A DNA stretch of 64,000 nucleotides from assembly GCF_000968135.1 (NCBI RefSeq), contig NZ_FO538765.1, forward strand, positions 3,920,501-3,984,500, read 5' to 3'. Made by a program: the position numbers and the translations under genes. The notes beneath the pieces are model-generated. The model did not search any database. It had not been told where the DNA came from and saw nothing but the letters and a program-made list of their open reading frames with translations. Of the stretch, positions 1 to 9,620 are shown in pieces. Numbering within the stretch: the stretch's first letter is position 1; each line of letters opens with the position of its first letter. This stretch comes from Magnetospira sp. QH-2. GTDB lineage: Bacteria > Pseudomonadota > Alphaproteobacteria > Rhodospirillales > Magnetospiraceae.

Positions 1-53
1 CGAAGCGCTTCGGGCTGGTAATTAAAGGGCACCAGCCACGCGAGGAGCCTCCT

Positions 54-653
54 ATGCGCACCGCCACAGTTGAGCGCAATACCTATGAAACGGCCATTTC
101 GGTCACTGTCGATCTGGACGGGGACGGGCAGTATGCCGTGTCCACCGGCATCGGCTTTTTGGACCACATGCTCGAACAGCTTGCCCGGCACGGCCTGATC
201 AACCTGACCGTCAAGGCCGAGGGCGACCTGCATATCGATTACCACCACACCACCGAGGACGTGGGCATCGCCATCGGCACGGCCTTTTCACAGGCCCTGG
301 GCGACCGCAAAGGGATTACCCGCTATGGCAGCGCTTATGCGCCCATGGACGAAACCCTGGTGCGGGTGGCGTTGGATTGCTCCAACCGTCCCTATCTGAT
401 CTGGAAGGTGGATTTCCAGCGCGACAAACTGGGCGAAATGGATACGGAACTGTTCAAGGAATGGTTCCAGGCCTTTGCCCAGGCGGCCGGGCTGACCCTG
501 CATGTGGAATGCCTGTACGGGGAAAACAACCACCATATCGCCGAGGCGGCTTTCAAGGCCCTGGCCCGCTCCCTGCGTCAGGCCCTGGAAATCGACCCCC
601 GCCGCGCCGATGCGATCCCGTCCACCAAGGGCGTGCTGGGCGGGTCACTTTAA
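54..653 (+). CDS. hisB: Imidazoleglycerol-phosphate dehydratase
   Basis: Catalyses dehydration of imidazoleglycerol phosphate to imidazole-acetol phosphate in cytosolic histidine biosynthesis. The 199-residue protein has the family's two metal-binding histidine signatures, HHTTED near residue 64 and ENNHH near residue 158, and the usual length of a monofunctional HisB without a phosphatase domain. A GAGGAG-type ribosome site lies just before the ATG. It is the first his gene in the window, followed after 6 bases by a DUF2628 gene and then hisH-hisA-hisF-hisE, so it is probably cotranscribed with them. The promoter is probably upstream of the window. Confidence 0.97.
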   Translation: MRTATVERNTYETAISVTVDLDGDGQYAVSTGIGFLDHMLEQLARHGLINLTVKAEGDLHIDYHHTTEDVGIAIGTAFSQALGDRKGITRYGSAYAPMDETLVRVALDCSNRPYLIWKVDFQRDKLGEMDTELFKEWFQAFAQAAGLTLHVECLYGENNHHIAEAAFKALARSLRQALEIDPRRADAIPSTKGVLGGSL

Positions 654-659
654 AAAGCC

Positions 660-1031
660 ATGCGGTATTACAGCGTCCATCCCGGCGCCCCAGGCGATCC
701 GCCGCTGTTGGTCCGCGAGGGCTTCAACTGGCTGGCCGCGCTATTCGGTTTTCTCTGGGCCTTGAGCCGGAAACTCTGGCTGGACGCCATTGTCCTGTTT
801 GTCGTGGCGGCGGGCCTGTCCTTGCTGTCCAAATGGGAAGCTTGGGGGCCATTGGTTCAGGGACCGCTGTGGCTCGCTTTTTTCCTCGTGGTCGGCTATA
901 CCGCCAACGACCGCCGCCGCCGCCTGCTGGAGCGTCAGGGGAGACCGGCTTCGGCGGTGGTCGCGGCCGCCGACGAAGAAGCGGCGCTGCTGCGTGTTCT
1001 GAATGAGAGACCCATGGATTTGGAAGCATGA
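660..1031 (+). CDS. DUF2628 small membrane protein in the his operon
   Basis: 123-residue protein of unknown function, DUF2628-type. The first ~30 residues are soluble, followed by two or three hydrophobic segments (roughly residues 25-40, 42-57 and 66-82) and a charged cytoplasmic tail containing DRRRRLLERQG. It sits between hisB and hisH, and its stop overlaps the hisH start by 4 bases (ATGA), so translation is coupled. Sandwiching between his genes is, as far as I know, a recurrent arrangement in related alphaproteobacteria. It does not by itself show a role in histidine synthesis. Confidence 0.85.
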   Translation: MRYYSVHPGAPGDPPLLVREGFNWLAALFGFLWALSRKLWLDAIVLFVVAAGLSLLSKWEAWGPLVQGPLWLAFFLVVGYTANDRRRRLLERQGRPASAVVAAADEEAALLRVLNERPMDLEA

Positions 1032-1672
1032 GAATTGTTATCGTGGATTACGGCTCGGGCAACCTGCGCTCGGCGGCCAAAGCCTTTGAGCGGGCCGAGG
1101 CGGAAGCGGGTCTAAGGGGCCAGGTGGTGGTCAGCGCCGATCCCAAGGATGTGGCGGACGCAACCCATCTGGTGCTGCCTGGAGTCGGGGCCTTTGGCGA
1201 TTGCAAATCCGGCCTGGACGCCCTGTCCGGCATGACTGACGCCCTGGAAAAGGCCGTGCAGGACGACGGCAAGCCGTTCCTTGGCATCTGTGTCGGCATG
1301 CAGCTGCTGGCGACGGTGGGCCGCGAGCATGGCGATCACCAGGGCCTGAATTGGATTGGTGGCGAGGTGGTGCCCCTGACCCCGTCGGACAAGGACCTGA
1401 AAATCCCCCACATGGGCTGGAATCAGCTGGCTTTCGAGAGGGGCAGCCATCCGTTGTTCGATGGATTGGCCCCCGGCGCGCACGCCTATTTCGTCCATTC
1501 CTTCGGATTCAAAGCCGGGGATCCAGCCTCGGTGCTGGCGACGGTTGACTATGGCGGGCCGGTCTCGGCGGTCATTGGGCGCGACAACATGGTCGGCACC
1601 CAGTTCCATCCGGAGAAAAGCCAGGCCACCGGTCTGGCCCTGATCACCAATTTCCTCAAGTGGAAGCCTTAA
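1028..1672 (+). CDS. hisH: Imidazole glycerol phosphate synthase, glutaminase subunit
   Basis: Class I glutamine amidotransferase that feeds ammonia to HisF. The catalytic triad is visible: nucleophile Cys88 in GICVGMQ, and His194 and Glu196 in QFHPEKS. The length (214 residues) is normal. The ATG overlaps the stop of the upstream DUF2628 gene by 4 bases. The stop is followed almost directly by the hisA ATG. The two subunits HisH and HisF are separated by hisA in this operon, which is a common order. Confidence 0.97.
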   Translation: MRIVIVDYGSGNLRSAAKAFERAEAEAGLRGQVVVSADPKDVADATHLVLPGVGAFGDCKSGLDALSGMTDALEKAVQDDGKPFLGICVGMQLLATVGREHGDHQGLNWIGGEVVPLTPSDKDLKIPHMGWNQLAFERGSHPLFDGLAPGAHAYFVHSFGFKAGDPASVLATVDYGGPVSAVIGRDNMVGTQFHPEKSQATGLALITNFLKWKP

Positions 1673-1673
1673 G

Positions 1674-2402
1674 ATGATCTTTTTACCCGCCATCGACCTG
1701 AAGGACGGCCAATGCGTGCGCTTGTTGCGCGGCGAGATGGACAAGGCCACCGTGTTCAACGACAGCCCCGGTGATCAGGCGCGCCAGTTCAAGGCGGCGG
1801 GCATGCGCTGGCTGCATGTGGTCGATCTGAATGGCGCTTTCGAAGGCAAACCGGTGAACGGCGCGGCGGTGGACGAGATCCTGGCCAACAGCGATTTTCC
1901 CATTGAGCTGGGCGGTGGCATCCGTGACATGGAAACCATCGACATGTGGCTGGATCGGGGTGTGCGGCGGGTGATCCTGGGTACCGTGGCGCTACGTGAT
2001 CCGGCGCTGGTCAAGCAGGCCTGCAAGCGTCATCCGGGCCGCGTCGCCGTGGGCATTGATGCCCGCGACGGCTTCGTCGCCGTGGAAGGCTGGGCCGAGG
2101 TTTCGCAAATAACGGCCTTGGACTTGGCGTTGAAATTCGAAGATGCCGGAGTGGCGGCGATTATCTACACCGACATCGCCCGCGACGGCGCCATGCAGGG
2201 CCCCAATATCGAGGCCACAACGGCGCTGGCCCAAGCGATTTCGACGCCGGTGATTCTGTCCGGCGGCGTGTCCTCCATGGATGATCTGCGCGCGGTTATC
2301 GCGGCGCCGGGCGCGGAGCGCCTGGAAGGGGTGATCAGCGGTCGCGCGGTCTATGACGGACGCATCGATGCCGCCGAAGCACAACAGCTGTTGGATGCCT
2401 GA
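1674..2402 (+). CDS. hisA: ProFAR isomerase (HisA)
   Basis: Isomerises N'-5'-phosphoribosylformimino-5-aminoimidazole-4-carboxamide ribotide (ProFAR) to PRFAR. This is a 242-residue (beta/alpha)8 barrel. The two catalytic aspartates fall at the canonical positions, Asp8 in AIDLKDG and Asp129 in VGIDARDG, and the phosphate-binding GGGIRD and SGGVSS loops are present. It starts 2 bases after hisH ends and finishes 3 bases before hisF starts, so it lies inside a tight operon. Confidence 0.97.
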   Translation: MIFLPAIDLKDGQCVRLLRGEMDKATVFNDSPGDQARQFKAAGMRWLHVVDLNGAFEGKPVNGAAVDEILANSDFPIELGGGIRDMETIDMWLDRGVRRVILGTVALRDPALVKQACKRHPGRVAVGIDARDGFVAVEGWAEVSQITALDLALKFEDAGVAAIIYTDIARDGAMQGPNIEATTALAQAISTPVILSGGVSSMDDLRAVIAAPGAERLEGVISGRAVYDGRIDAAEAQQLLDA

Positions 2403-2405
2403 ACC

Positions 2406-3170
2406 ATGATGAAAATGCGCATCATCCCCTGCCTGGACGTCAAGGACGGTCGCGTGGTCAAGGGAGTCAACTTCATTGATCTGGTGGATGCCGGCGACCC
2501 GGTGGAACAGGCCAAGATCTATGACCGCGAAGGCGCCGACGAGCTGACCTTTTTGGACATCACCGCCAGCCACGAAAACCGCGACACCATCTATGACGTG
2601 GTCAACCGCACCGCCGAGCAATGCTTCATGCCGCTGACCGTCGGTGGCGGGGTGCGGGTCAACGAGGACATCCGCAAGCTGCTGCTGGCCGGGGCCGACA
2701 AGGTCTCCATCAACACCGCCGCCGTGCATCGACCGGAGTTCGTCCGCGAAGCAGCCGAGAAGTTCGGCAGCCAATGCATCGTGGTGGCCATCGACGCCAA
2801 ATCCGTGGGTCCGGACAAGTTCGAGATTTTTACCCACGGGGGCCGCGAGCCCACCGGTATCGATGCCGTGCAATGGGCCCGGCGCATGGCCGAATACGGG
2901 GCCGGAGAGATCCTGCTGACCTCCATGGATCGGGACGGCACCAAACAGGGATTCAATCTGCCCCTGACCCGGGCCATTGCCGATGCGGTGCCCATTCCGG
3001 TGATCGCATCCGGTGGCGTGGGGACCTTGGATCATATGATCGAGGGCATCACCGAAGGCCATGCGACGGCGGTTTTGGCCGCTTCCATCTTCCATTTCGG
3101 CACCTTCACCATTCGCCAGTGCAAGGAACACATGGCCGCCGCCGGGGTCCCGGTGCGGCTGGATTACTGA
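2406..3170 (+). CDS. hisF: Imidazole glycerol phosphate synthase, cyclase subunit
   Basis: Barrel enzyme that, with ammonia from HisH, makes imidazole glycerol phosphate and AICAR. With this start the catalytic residues fall at the canonical numbers Asp11 (CLDVKDG) and Asp130 (VVAIDAK). That favours the first of the two adjacent ATGs. The length is 254 residues. It is followed after 23 bases by hisE in the same operon. Confidence 0.97.
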   Translation: MMKMRIIPCLDVKDGRVVKGVNFIDLVDAGDPVEQAKIYDREGADELTFLDITASHENRDTIYDVVNRTAEQCFMPLTVGGGVRVNEDIRKLLLAGADKVSINTAAVHRPEFVREAAEKFGSQCIVVAIDAKSVGPDKFEIFTHGGREPTGIDAVQWARRMAEYGAGEILLTSMDRDGTKQGFNLPLTRAIADAVPIPVIASGGVGTLDHMIEGITEGHATAVLAASIFHFGTFTIRQCKEHMAAAGVPVRLDY

Positions 3171-3193
3171 CCATCAACGGAACCAAGCCCATC

Positions 3194-3535
3194 ATGTCGA
3201 AGAAAACCACCGCCAGCCCCAAAGTTCTCGAGGAACTCCACAAGGTGATCGTCAAGCGCAAGGGCGATGATCCCAAAACCTCCTACACCGCCAAGCTGTT
3301 CCATCGCGGGCGCGGCAAGATCTGTCAGAAACTCGGCGAGGAAGCCGTCGAGGTGGTGGTCGCCGCCTTGGACGAAAGCCCCGACAACGTGGCCAGCGAG
3401 AGCGCTGATCTGCTGTATCATCTGCTGGTGCTCTGGGCCGACAAGGGCGTGGACCCTCAGGACGTTTGGGCCGAACTGGCGCACCGCCGGGGGACCTCGG
3501 GAATCGAGGAGAAGAAGTCCCGCAAAACCGCGTAA
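3194..3535 (+). CDS. hisE: Phosphoribosyl-ATP pyrophosphatase
   Basis: Hydrolyses phosphoribosyl-ATP to phosphoribosyl-AMP, the second step of histidine synthesis. The protein has 113 residues and is MazG-like, all helical, with the metal-binding acidic motifs LGEEAVEVVVAA and ESADLLYHLL. The start at MSKKTTASPK was chosen because the long open frame upstream only shadows hisF. It is a stand-alone HisE, not fused to HisI. It is followed after 18 bases by a HIT-family gene. Confidence 0.95.
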   Translation: MSKKTTASPKVLEELHKVIVKRKGDDPKTSYTAKLFHRGRGKICQKLGEEAVEVVVAALDESPDNVASESADLLYHLLVLWADKGVDPQDVWAELAHRRGTSGIEEKKSRKTA

Positions 3536-3553
3536 TCTAGGGAGACGACAGCC

Positions 3554-3916
3554 ATGGCCTATGATTCCGACAATATCTTCGCCAAGATTCTGCGCGGCGA
3601 AATCCCTTGTGACCGGGTGGCCGAGAACGATCAGGCCCTGGCCTTCAACGATATCAGCCCCCAGGCGCCGGTGCATATTCTGGTCATTCCCAAGGGTGCC
3701 TATGTGTCCTCGGATGATTTTTACAGCACCGCCGAACCAGCGGAAATCAGCGGATTCCACGCCCTTGTGGCCCAAGTGGCCCGCGACGCCGGGCTGGTGG
3801 AAAGCGGTTATCGGCTGATCGCCAACCATGGCGCCGACGGCGGTCAGGAAGTGTTCCATTTCCACATGCATGTGATGGGAGGACAACCCATGGGGCCGAT
3901 GGTCGTCCGGCGCTGA
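3554..3916 (+). CDS. HIT family nucleotide hydrolase (HINT type)
   Basis: 120-residue histidine-triad protein. The H-x-H-x-H motif is His102, His104 and His106 in FHFHMHVMGG close to the C-terminus, as in the Hint branch that hydrolyses AMP-lysine-type phosphoramidates. A GGGAGACGACAGCC leader gives a good ribosome site before the ATG. It is the last gene of the his cluster. Location directly after hisE is, to my knowledge, common in alphaproteobacteria. The physiological substrate cannot be read from the sequence. Confidence 0.93.
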   Translation: MAYDSDNIFAKILRGEIPCDRVAENDQALAFNDISPQAPVHILVIPKGAYVSSDDFYSTAEPAEISGFHALVAQVARDAGLVESGYRLIANHGADGGQEVFHFHMHVMGGQPMGPMVVRR

Positions 3917-4054
3917 AAAACCGGTGCTTTTTTTCGCTTCGATAATGGAACGACTCGGCGGTATACTGTTCCTTAGGATAAACGGGCCCAGAATGGGACT
4001 TGGAAGCGTTCCCATGTCCGAGTGACGGGAACAGATCCCAGAAGGATTTGAGCA
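3917..4054 (+). promoter_or_regulatory. Probable promoter region of the RTX gene
   Basis: 138-base gap between the HIT and RTX genes. A TATACT hexamer at 3962-3967 would serve as a -10 box, but the -35 region (around 3939-3944) is poor. No clear terminator for the his operon is seen, only a T-run at 3929-3934. An AGAAGGA ribosome site precedes the RTX start. Confidence 0.35.
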
Positions 4055-7000
4055 ATGGTCGCCACAGCCATTCCTGATAAACAGGCATTCCGCCCCGAAG
4101 TGGGCGGCGACGGGGCTCGGGAATCGACCCTGTCCATCGGGCCCGACGGCACGGTGGCGGTGGCCGATGTGGGCTTCATGCTTTCGGCTCGCTATATCCG
4201 TTACGACGATCATCTGGTCCTGGCCGATAAGGAAGGCAATGTCACCCTGGTGCGCGACTTCTTCGCCCAGGACCAGTTGCCCGACCTGGTGGCGCCCAAC
4301 GGTGCCCGCATCAATGGCGAGCTGGCGTCCAAGCTGGCCGGGCCGCTGGCCCCGAGCCAGGTGGCGCAGGCCGGTCCGGTGGTGGCCGGAGAACCCATCG
4401 GTCAAGTGGATACCATCGCCGGGCAGGTAACCGTCATCCGTACCGACGGGACCCGGATCACGGCGGAAAAGGGCACCGCTGTCTATCAGGGCGACGTGGT
4501 GGAAACCGGAGAAGATTCCGCCATCGGTGTGTTGTTTGCCGACGACACCAGTTTCTCTCTCGGTGACAAGGGCCGCATGGTCCTTGACGAAATGGTCTTT
4601 GACCCGGGCGCCAGCGAGGGATCGTTGAATGTCTCCGTGGTTACCGGCGTGTTTTCGCTGGTATCCGGGCAGATTTCAAAGATGAAGCAAGACGCCATGA
4701 CGGTGACCACACCCACGGCCACCATCGGCATTCGCGGCACCGCCGGCGCGGGCGGTGTCGAGGGTGGCGGTGGCCAAGGCGGCGGCGGCACCACCTTCGC
4801 CCTGGCCGAGGAAGCAGGCGGAGTGACCGGCGAGGCGGTGTTCAGCACCCCCGACGGGCGTTCCACCACCCTGAACCAACCAGGCCAGGGTACCAACAAC
4901 AGCCATGAATCCCTGCAATTCTCCGCTTCGGATTTCGGTGCCCAGTTTGGCTCGGCCCTGACCAGCCTGCCCGGCGCCGCGCAACATCTGCCGCCTGCCT
5001 TCAATGACACGGTCAGTCAGTCCCACAGTCAGGCCCGGGCGCAGCAGCAACAGCAGGCAGACGCCGCTGCGGACGAAGAAGCCCCGGCTGACGGCGAGGC
5101 CCCAGCGGATGGCGAGGCCCCGGCGGATGGCGAGGCCCCGGCTGACGGCGAAGCCCCGGCTGACGGCGAGGCTCCGGTGGACGGCGAGGCCCCGGTGGAC
5201 GGCGAGGCCCCCGTGGATGGCGAGGCCCCCGTGGATGGCGAGGCCCCGGTGGATGGCGCGCCTGGTGAAGGCGGTCCAGCCGACGGCGCGCCTGGTGAAG
5301 ACGCTCCCCAAGGGGCTGCGGACGGTGAACAAGTTGCCGAGGCCCCTGGTGATGGGGGCGCCCCGGTCGATGGGCCCGCTGGTCCCGCTGGCCCGGACGG
5401 TCCGGCCGGACCCACCGCTCCTACCGGTCCAGGATCGGGTGGTCAGGGTGGTGGAACCGATGGTGGTTTCGGTAGCTTTGGCGACTTTGGCGGTGGCGGC
5501 ATCTTCGGCGGCGGTGGTGGTGGACTGATTGGCGGCGGCGGCGGTGATTTGCTGGGCGGTGGTGGTGACCCGCTCGGTGGCGGTGAGGACCCCCTCGCTC
5601 CGGGTGGATTCCTGGATTTCATTGATCTGGGCCCGATCGGCCCAGAGCCGCCTGAAGGAACGGAAACTGGAGATGATGATGTTCCAGTCCCCGGCGTTAT
5701 CGAGACCGGTAGCTGGGCCTTGCTTGCCGACCCAGACGGCGACAACGACGGCGTGATTATCACCGGCCTGGTGGAAGATGTGGACGGGGAGGTCTATGGC
5801 AACGCCATCTTGGGTCTGGGCGGCAATGATATGATCGTTTCCGACCCGATCAGCAACGCCGCGACCATCAATGCCTCCACCGATCCGCTCTCTGAAACCC
5901 CGGTTTTCGTCGGCGCGGGTGAGCGCGACGCCATCGCCGGCGGCAGCGGCGACGATGTGATCTGGGGCGGCGGCGGCAACGATACCATCACTGGCGACAT
6001 TCCCGACACCACCGGCGGCAACGATGGCACTGACCTGGATATCCTGACCAACAGCATTACCTATTGGGGCACGTCCGGAGAAGGCAACGACACTATCTAT
6101 GGCGGCGACGGGAATGACGACATCAGTGGCGACGGGGGTAACGACACACTCTACGGCGACGATGGCGACGACTCGATCTCGGGCGATGACGGCATCGATT
6201 ATATCAGCGGCGGCCTGGGTGCGGACTCCCTCGACGGCGGCCTGGGCAACGACGATATTTTCGGCGGCGCAGGGAACGATGCCATCGACGGCGGTGCCGG
6301 GACCGACACCATGTATGGCAATCTGGGCGATGATTTCTTCAAGGTCGACGAGATCAGTGATTCGGTGATCGAATCGGCAGGTGAAGGCACGGACCACGTG
6401 CAGTCCACCGCGACATCCTTTACCCTGCCGACCAACGTGGAGAACGGCGAGCTCTATCCCGATTCCGCCCACCACACCCTGATCGGCAATAGCGGCGACA
6501 ATACCATCGTCGGCAACGACGGTAACAATGTACTGACCAGCATGGGCGGCGTGGACTCCATCTTTGGTGGCCTGGGCGATGACTGGATCAACGCGGGCAG
6601 CGCGGCGGCATCCACGCAACGCTCCCTCTACAGCGGCGGTCTCGGCGACGATACCCTGAGTTTTGCCGATTTGGGCATGAGCGTGACCGCCAACCTTGCC
6701 ACCGGTACGGTGAGCTACAATGGCTATACCGATACCTTGAGCGGCTTCGAGAATTTGGATGGCTCGGCGAGCGACGACATCCTCAATGGTGACAGCCAGG
6801 CTAACCTGCTCAAGGGCCAGGACGGCAACGACGGCCTATGGGGATTCGGCGGCGCCGATACCCTGCAGGGTCTCAATGGCAATGACACGCTGTTCGGTGG
6901 CACCGGCGCCGATACCCTGGAAGGAGGCGCCGGCAATGATACGCTCTACGGCGATGCCGGAAACGATACCCTGACCGGCGGCGGCGGCAATGACATCTTC

Positions 7001-7459
7001 AATTTCCTGCTCAGCGATTTTAATGGCAGTGGCACCAGCAATTACGACGTCATCATGGATATTCTGCCCGCCACCGATGTATTCCGCTTCTACACCGCGG
7101 CGGTGAGTGTCAGCGGATTGAGCGTCACCGCCACCAATCACCAATTAAAGGATATCAACTACACCACGGGAACTGGCAATTGGACGGGCAATTTCATCGC
7201 CAAGAACACCTATACCAGCTTCACCGGTGCCTTTAATGCCTTTGCCGCCAGTTCCATCAATGGACAGGCGGTCAGTGGCATCGATGCCAATCGGGATGTG
7301 TTCCTGTTCTACTTGAATGGTACCACGGGCGACACCGAGCTTTGGCATGCCAATGCCAATGCCGCGACCCAGACATCCTATTCCCAGGTGGCGGTTTTCG
7401 ATGGCGCCGAGACCATGGCGGCCAACAAAATAATCGTCGAATTCAGTACCTCCACCTGA
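4055..7459 (+). CDS. FecR-domain/RTX repeat secreted protein
   Basis: 1134-residue acidic protein, almost certainly exported by type I secretion. Order of parts: an N-terminal region; a FecR-like domain (about residues 130-225, with TDGTRITAEKGTAVYQGD); a tandem hexapeptide stretch DGEAPA/DGEAPV (about 343-402); a Gly-rich linker (about 460-515); then many Ca-binding nonapeptides of the GGxGxDxLxG type (about 620-980). The C-terminal ~150 residues are Thr/Ser/aliphatic-rich, as expected of a type I signal. There is no N-terminal signal peptide. No T1SS genes are in the window. The role (adhesin, S-layer-like or toxin) is not determinable; no catalytic domain is recognised. It is convergent with comM, the two stops lying only 3 bases apart. 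Confidence 0.9.
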   Translation: MVATAIPDKQAFRPEVGGDGARESTLSIGPDGTVAVADVGFMLSARYIRYDDHLVLADKEGNVTLVRDFFAQDQLPDLVAPNGARINGELASKLAGPLAPSQVAQAGPVVAGEPIGQVDTIAGQVTVIRTDGTRITAEKGTAVYQGDVVETGEDSAIGVLFADDTSFSLGDKGRMVLDEMVFDPGASEGSLNVSVVTGVFSLVSGQISKMKQDAMTVTTPTATIGIRGTAGAGGVEGGGGQGGGGTTFALAEEAGGVTGEAVFSTPDGRSTTLNQPGQGTNNSHESLQFSASDFGAQFGSALTSLPGAAQHLPPAFNDTVSQSHSQARAQQQQQADAAADEEAPADGEAPADGEAPADGEAPADGEAPADGEAPVDGEAPVDGEAPVDGEAPVDGEAPVDGAPGEGGPADGAPGEDAPQGAADGEQVAEAPGDGGAPVDGPAGPAGPDGPAGPTAPTGPGSGGQGGGTDGGFGSFGDFGGGGIFGGGGGGLIGGGGGDLLGGGGDPLGGGEDPLAPGGFLDFIDLGPIGPEPPEGTETGDDDVPVPGVIETGSWALLADPDGDNDGVIITGLVEDVDGEVYGNAILGLGGNDMIVSDPISNAATINASTDPLSETPVFVGAGERDAIAGGSGDDVIWGGGGNDTITGDIPDTTGGNDGTDLDILTNSITYWGTSGEGNDTIYGGDGNDDISGDGGNDTLYGDDGDDSISGDDGIDYISGGLGADSLDGGLGNDDIFGGAGNDAIDGGAGTDTMYGNLGDDFFKVDEISDSVIESAGEGTDHVQSTATSFTLPTNVENGELYPDSAHHTLIGNSGDNTIVGNDGNNVLTSMGGVDSIFGGLGDDWINAGSAAASTQRSLYSGGLGDDTLSFADLGMSVTANLATGTVSYNGYTDTLSGFENLDGSASDDILNGDSQANLLKGQDGNDGLWGFGGADTLQGLNGNDTLFGGTGADTLEGGAGNDTLYGDAGNDTLTGGGGNDIFNFLLSDFNGSGTSNYDVIMDILPATDVFRFYTAAVSVSGLSVTATNHQLKDINYTTGTGNWTGNFIAKNTYTSFTGAFNAFAASSINGQAVSGIDANRDVFLFYLNGTTGDTELWHANANAATQTSYSQVAVFDGAETMAANKIIVEFSTST
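5083..5260 (+). repeat. 18-bp tandem repeat coding for DGEAP(A/V)
   Basis: About ten head-to-tail 18-base units inside the RTX gene, each encoding Asp-Gly-Glu-Ala-Pro plus Ala (first half) or Val (second half). The unit keeps the reading frame, so copy-number change would alter linker length without breaking the protein. Confidence 0.9.
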
Positions 7460-7462
7460 GCC

Positions 7463-8974
7463 TCACCGCCCCGCCCTGATCCTGCGGAACGCCAAGGCCT
7501 CGGCCACATGAGGTCGGCGTACATCAGGGCTGTGATCCATGTCGGCGATGGTCCGCGCCACCCTTAAAACCCGGTGATAGCCGCGTGCGGAAAGGCGGAG
7601 TTTCTCCGTCGCCTGGACCAGCAGGGCCTGTCCCTCCCGGTCGGGGGTGGCGACGGCTTCCAACAGCTTGCCATCGGCCTCGGCATTGCTGCGCACCTTG
7701 TGGTTTTCATAGCGTTTGATTTGATGACCGCGCACCCGGGCCACCCGGTCGGCCACATCCACCGAGCTTTCGGCGGGCGGCGGCAGCATCAGATCCTGCG
7801 GAGAGACAGCGGGCACCTGCACATGCAGATCGATGCGGTCGAGCAGCGGCCCGGACAGACGGTTCTGATATTCGTCGGCGCAGTGCGGCGCACGGGTACA
7901 GGCCTGGGCCGGATCATCCAGATGGCCGCAGCGGCAGGGGTTCATGGCGGCGATGAGCTGCACCCGGGCCGGATAGGTGGCCTGATGATTGACCCGCGAC
8001 ACGGTGGCCCGCCCGGTCTCCAGCGGCTGGCGCAGGGCCTCCAGGGCCGGACGCTGGAATTCCGGCAGTTCATCCAGAAACAACACCCCCAAATGGGCCA
8101 GGGACACCTCGCCGGGACGCGCTTTGTGACCGCCGCCCACCAGCGCCGCCATGGAGGCGGAATGATGCGGATCACGGAACGGGCGCCGGGTGAGCAGGCG
8201 GCCATCCTTCAGCCGTCCGTCCAGGGAATGGATCATGCTGACTTCCAGGGCCTCTCCCGGAGTCAGCGGCGGCAGCAAACCGGGCAAACAGGCGGCGAGC
8301 AGCGACTTGCCCGAGCCCGGCGGACCACTCATCAACAGGTTATGCCCGCCGGCGGCGGCGATTTCCAAAGCCCGCTTGGCGGTCTCCTGGCCCTTGATCT
8401 CGGCGATGTCGGGGCCGCCATGCAGAGCATCGGTCGCGCGGCGGGCCTCGGGCGGCGTGAGACTCTGTTGGCCTTTCAGGTGATTGATCAAGGCCAGTAG
8501 ATCCGAGGGTGCGATGAGGTTGGATCCCCCCGCCCAGGCCGCCTCACCGCCTTGCTCTCCGGGGCAGATCAGACCGCGACCGTGGCTGGCCGCCTGAACC
8601 GCCGCGGGCAGCACGCCTGCCACCGGCGTCAACCGCCCATCCAAGGCCAATTCGCCCAGGGCAGTGTACTGTGGCAGCTCTTCCGATGGCACCGCCCCCA
8701 TGGCGCCGAGAATGCCCAGGGCGATGGGCAGGTCATAGTGGCTGCCTTCCTTGCCCAGGTCGGCGGGCGCCAGATTGACGGTGATGCGTTTGGGCGGCAG
8801 GGCCAGACCCAGCGCCGCCAAGGCCGACCGGACCCGCTCGCGGCTTTCGGCCACCGCCTTGTCCGGCAAACCAACGACGGAAAATGTGGGCAGCCCGGAG
8901 GCCATTTGGACTTGGACATCCACGTCCACTACGTCGGCGCCTTGGAAGGCGACCGTGAATACCCGCGTAACCAT
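7463..8974 (-). CDS. comM: YifB/ComM-family Mg-chelatase-like AAA+ ATPase
   Basis: About 503 residues from MVTRVFTVAF. It has the N-terminal ChlI-like fold, then an AAA+ core with Walker A GPPGSGKS, Walker B (VLFLDELPEF), and the C-terminal Mg-chelatase C domain with the zinc-ribbon-like CRCGHLDDPAQAC. ComM is a branch-migration helicase that helps integrate heterologous DNA in naturally competent bacteria; the role here is by homology. The start at 8974 has GGTGGG upstream; an in-frame GTG 9 bases earlier is an alternative. It is last in a minus-strand set gshB, unknown exported protein, comM. Confidence 0.93.
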   Translation of the reverse strand: MVTRVFTVAFQGADVVDVDVQVQMASGLPTFSVVGLPDKAVAESRERVRSALAALGLALPPKRITVNLAPADLGKEGSHYDLPIALGILGAMGAVPSEELPQYTALGELALDGRLTPVAGVLPAAVQAASHGRGLICPGEQGGEAAWAGGSNLIAPSDLLALINHLKGQQSLTPPEARRATDALHGGPDIAEIKGQETAKRALEIAAAGGHNLLMSGPPGSGKSLLAACLPGLLPPLTPGEALEVSMIHSLDGRLKDGRLLTRRPFRDPHHSASMAALVGGGHKARPGEVSLAHLGVLFLDELPEFQRPALEALRQPLETGRATVSRVNHQATYPARVQLIAAMNPCRCGHLDDPAQACTRAPHCADEYQNRLSGPLLDRIDLHVQVPAVSPQDLMLPPPAESSVDVADRVARVRGHQIKRYENHKVRSNAEADGKLLEAVATPDREGQALLVQATEKLRLSARGYHRVLRVARTIADMDHSPDVRRPHVAEALAFRRIRAGR

Positions 8975-9032
8975 GATTCCCACCTAAAAGTGTAGAAATC
9001 ATCCTATATCAATCGAGAACGCAGGGGCAACG

Positions 9033-9617
9033 CTATTTCTTGGTCAGGTGGACAATCTGGAACGGAACGCCATCCATGGTCTCTTTATTGAAAGCACAGG
9101 TCAGCCGGGTGCAGGTCATGCCCCAAAGGTTATAAACATCGCTGCCTTTCACGCCCGTTCGCAAAACAAAAAGTTCGGTAACCCGACCATCGTTGGAAAC
9201 CAGCCGGTATCCGGCGGCTTGGTCGGGTAGGGCGTTCTCCCGGGCGGGGATCAGTGCCCGGAAGGCCTGGGTCACCCGCCGATGGCGCGCCTCATCCATG
9301 GGCAGATCGGTGATGGCGGTGAAATAGGCCGAATGGCCCACGTAGTCGGTGGGCTTGGTGGTCATGGGATCGGTGGCGGTGATCACCCGATGCAGGTTTT
9401 GCTCCACCAGCCACCAGACCGGCTGCTTGGCCACCAGCACATGGCCCAGGCGCGAACAGATGACACGGCCCAAGGTGGCGAGGGACGGCGGCACGGTTCT
9501 GACCGCATCCTTGGGGGCCTGAGCGCAGGAAATCTCGAAACTGTTTTGACCTTGCTGGGCAATGGCAACACCGCCGATCAGCAAGGCCGATAAAAGCGCC
9601 AACAGGCGTAGGGCCAT
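9033..9617 (-). CDS. Unknown exported protein
   Basis: 194 residues with a clear signal peptide (hydrophobic residues 3-19, cleavage probably after AIA or IAQ). The mature part has four cysteines (ISCAQ, VICSR, MTCTR, LTCAF) that could form disulfides. I recognise no family. It starts 3 bases after gshB ends and lies 58 bases before the comM start, so it is probably cotranscribed with gshB. A periplasmic location is inferred. Confidence 0.7.
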   Translation of the reverse strand: MALRLLALLSALLIGGVAIAQQGQNSFEISCAQAPKDAVRTVPPSLATLGRVICSRLGHVLVAKQPVWWLVEQNLHRVITATDPMTTKPTDYVGHSAYFTAITDLPMDEARHRRVTQAFRALIPARENALPDQAAGYRLVSNDGRVTELFVLRTGVKGSDVYNLWGMTCTRLTCAFNKETMDGVPFQIVHLTKK

Positions 9618-9620
9618 GGG

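Noticed and set aside
1992..3131. Long minus-strand frames opposite hisA and hisF
   Set aside because: No family resemblance, no ribosome site, and the his genes are certain. Shadow frames.
4676..6619. A 647-codon open frame on the minus strand opposite the RTX gene
   Set aside because: It mirrors the RTX repeats with low-complexity Val/Ile/Ala/Gly sequence; the plus frame has the FecR and Ca-binding motifs. It is a high-GC shadow.
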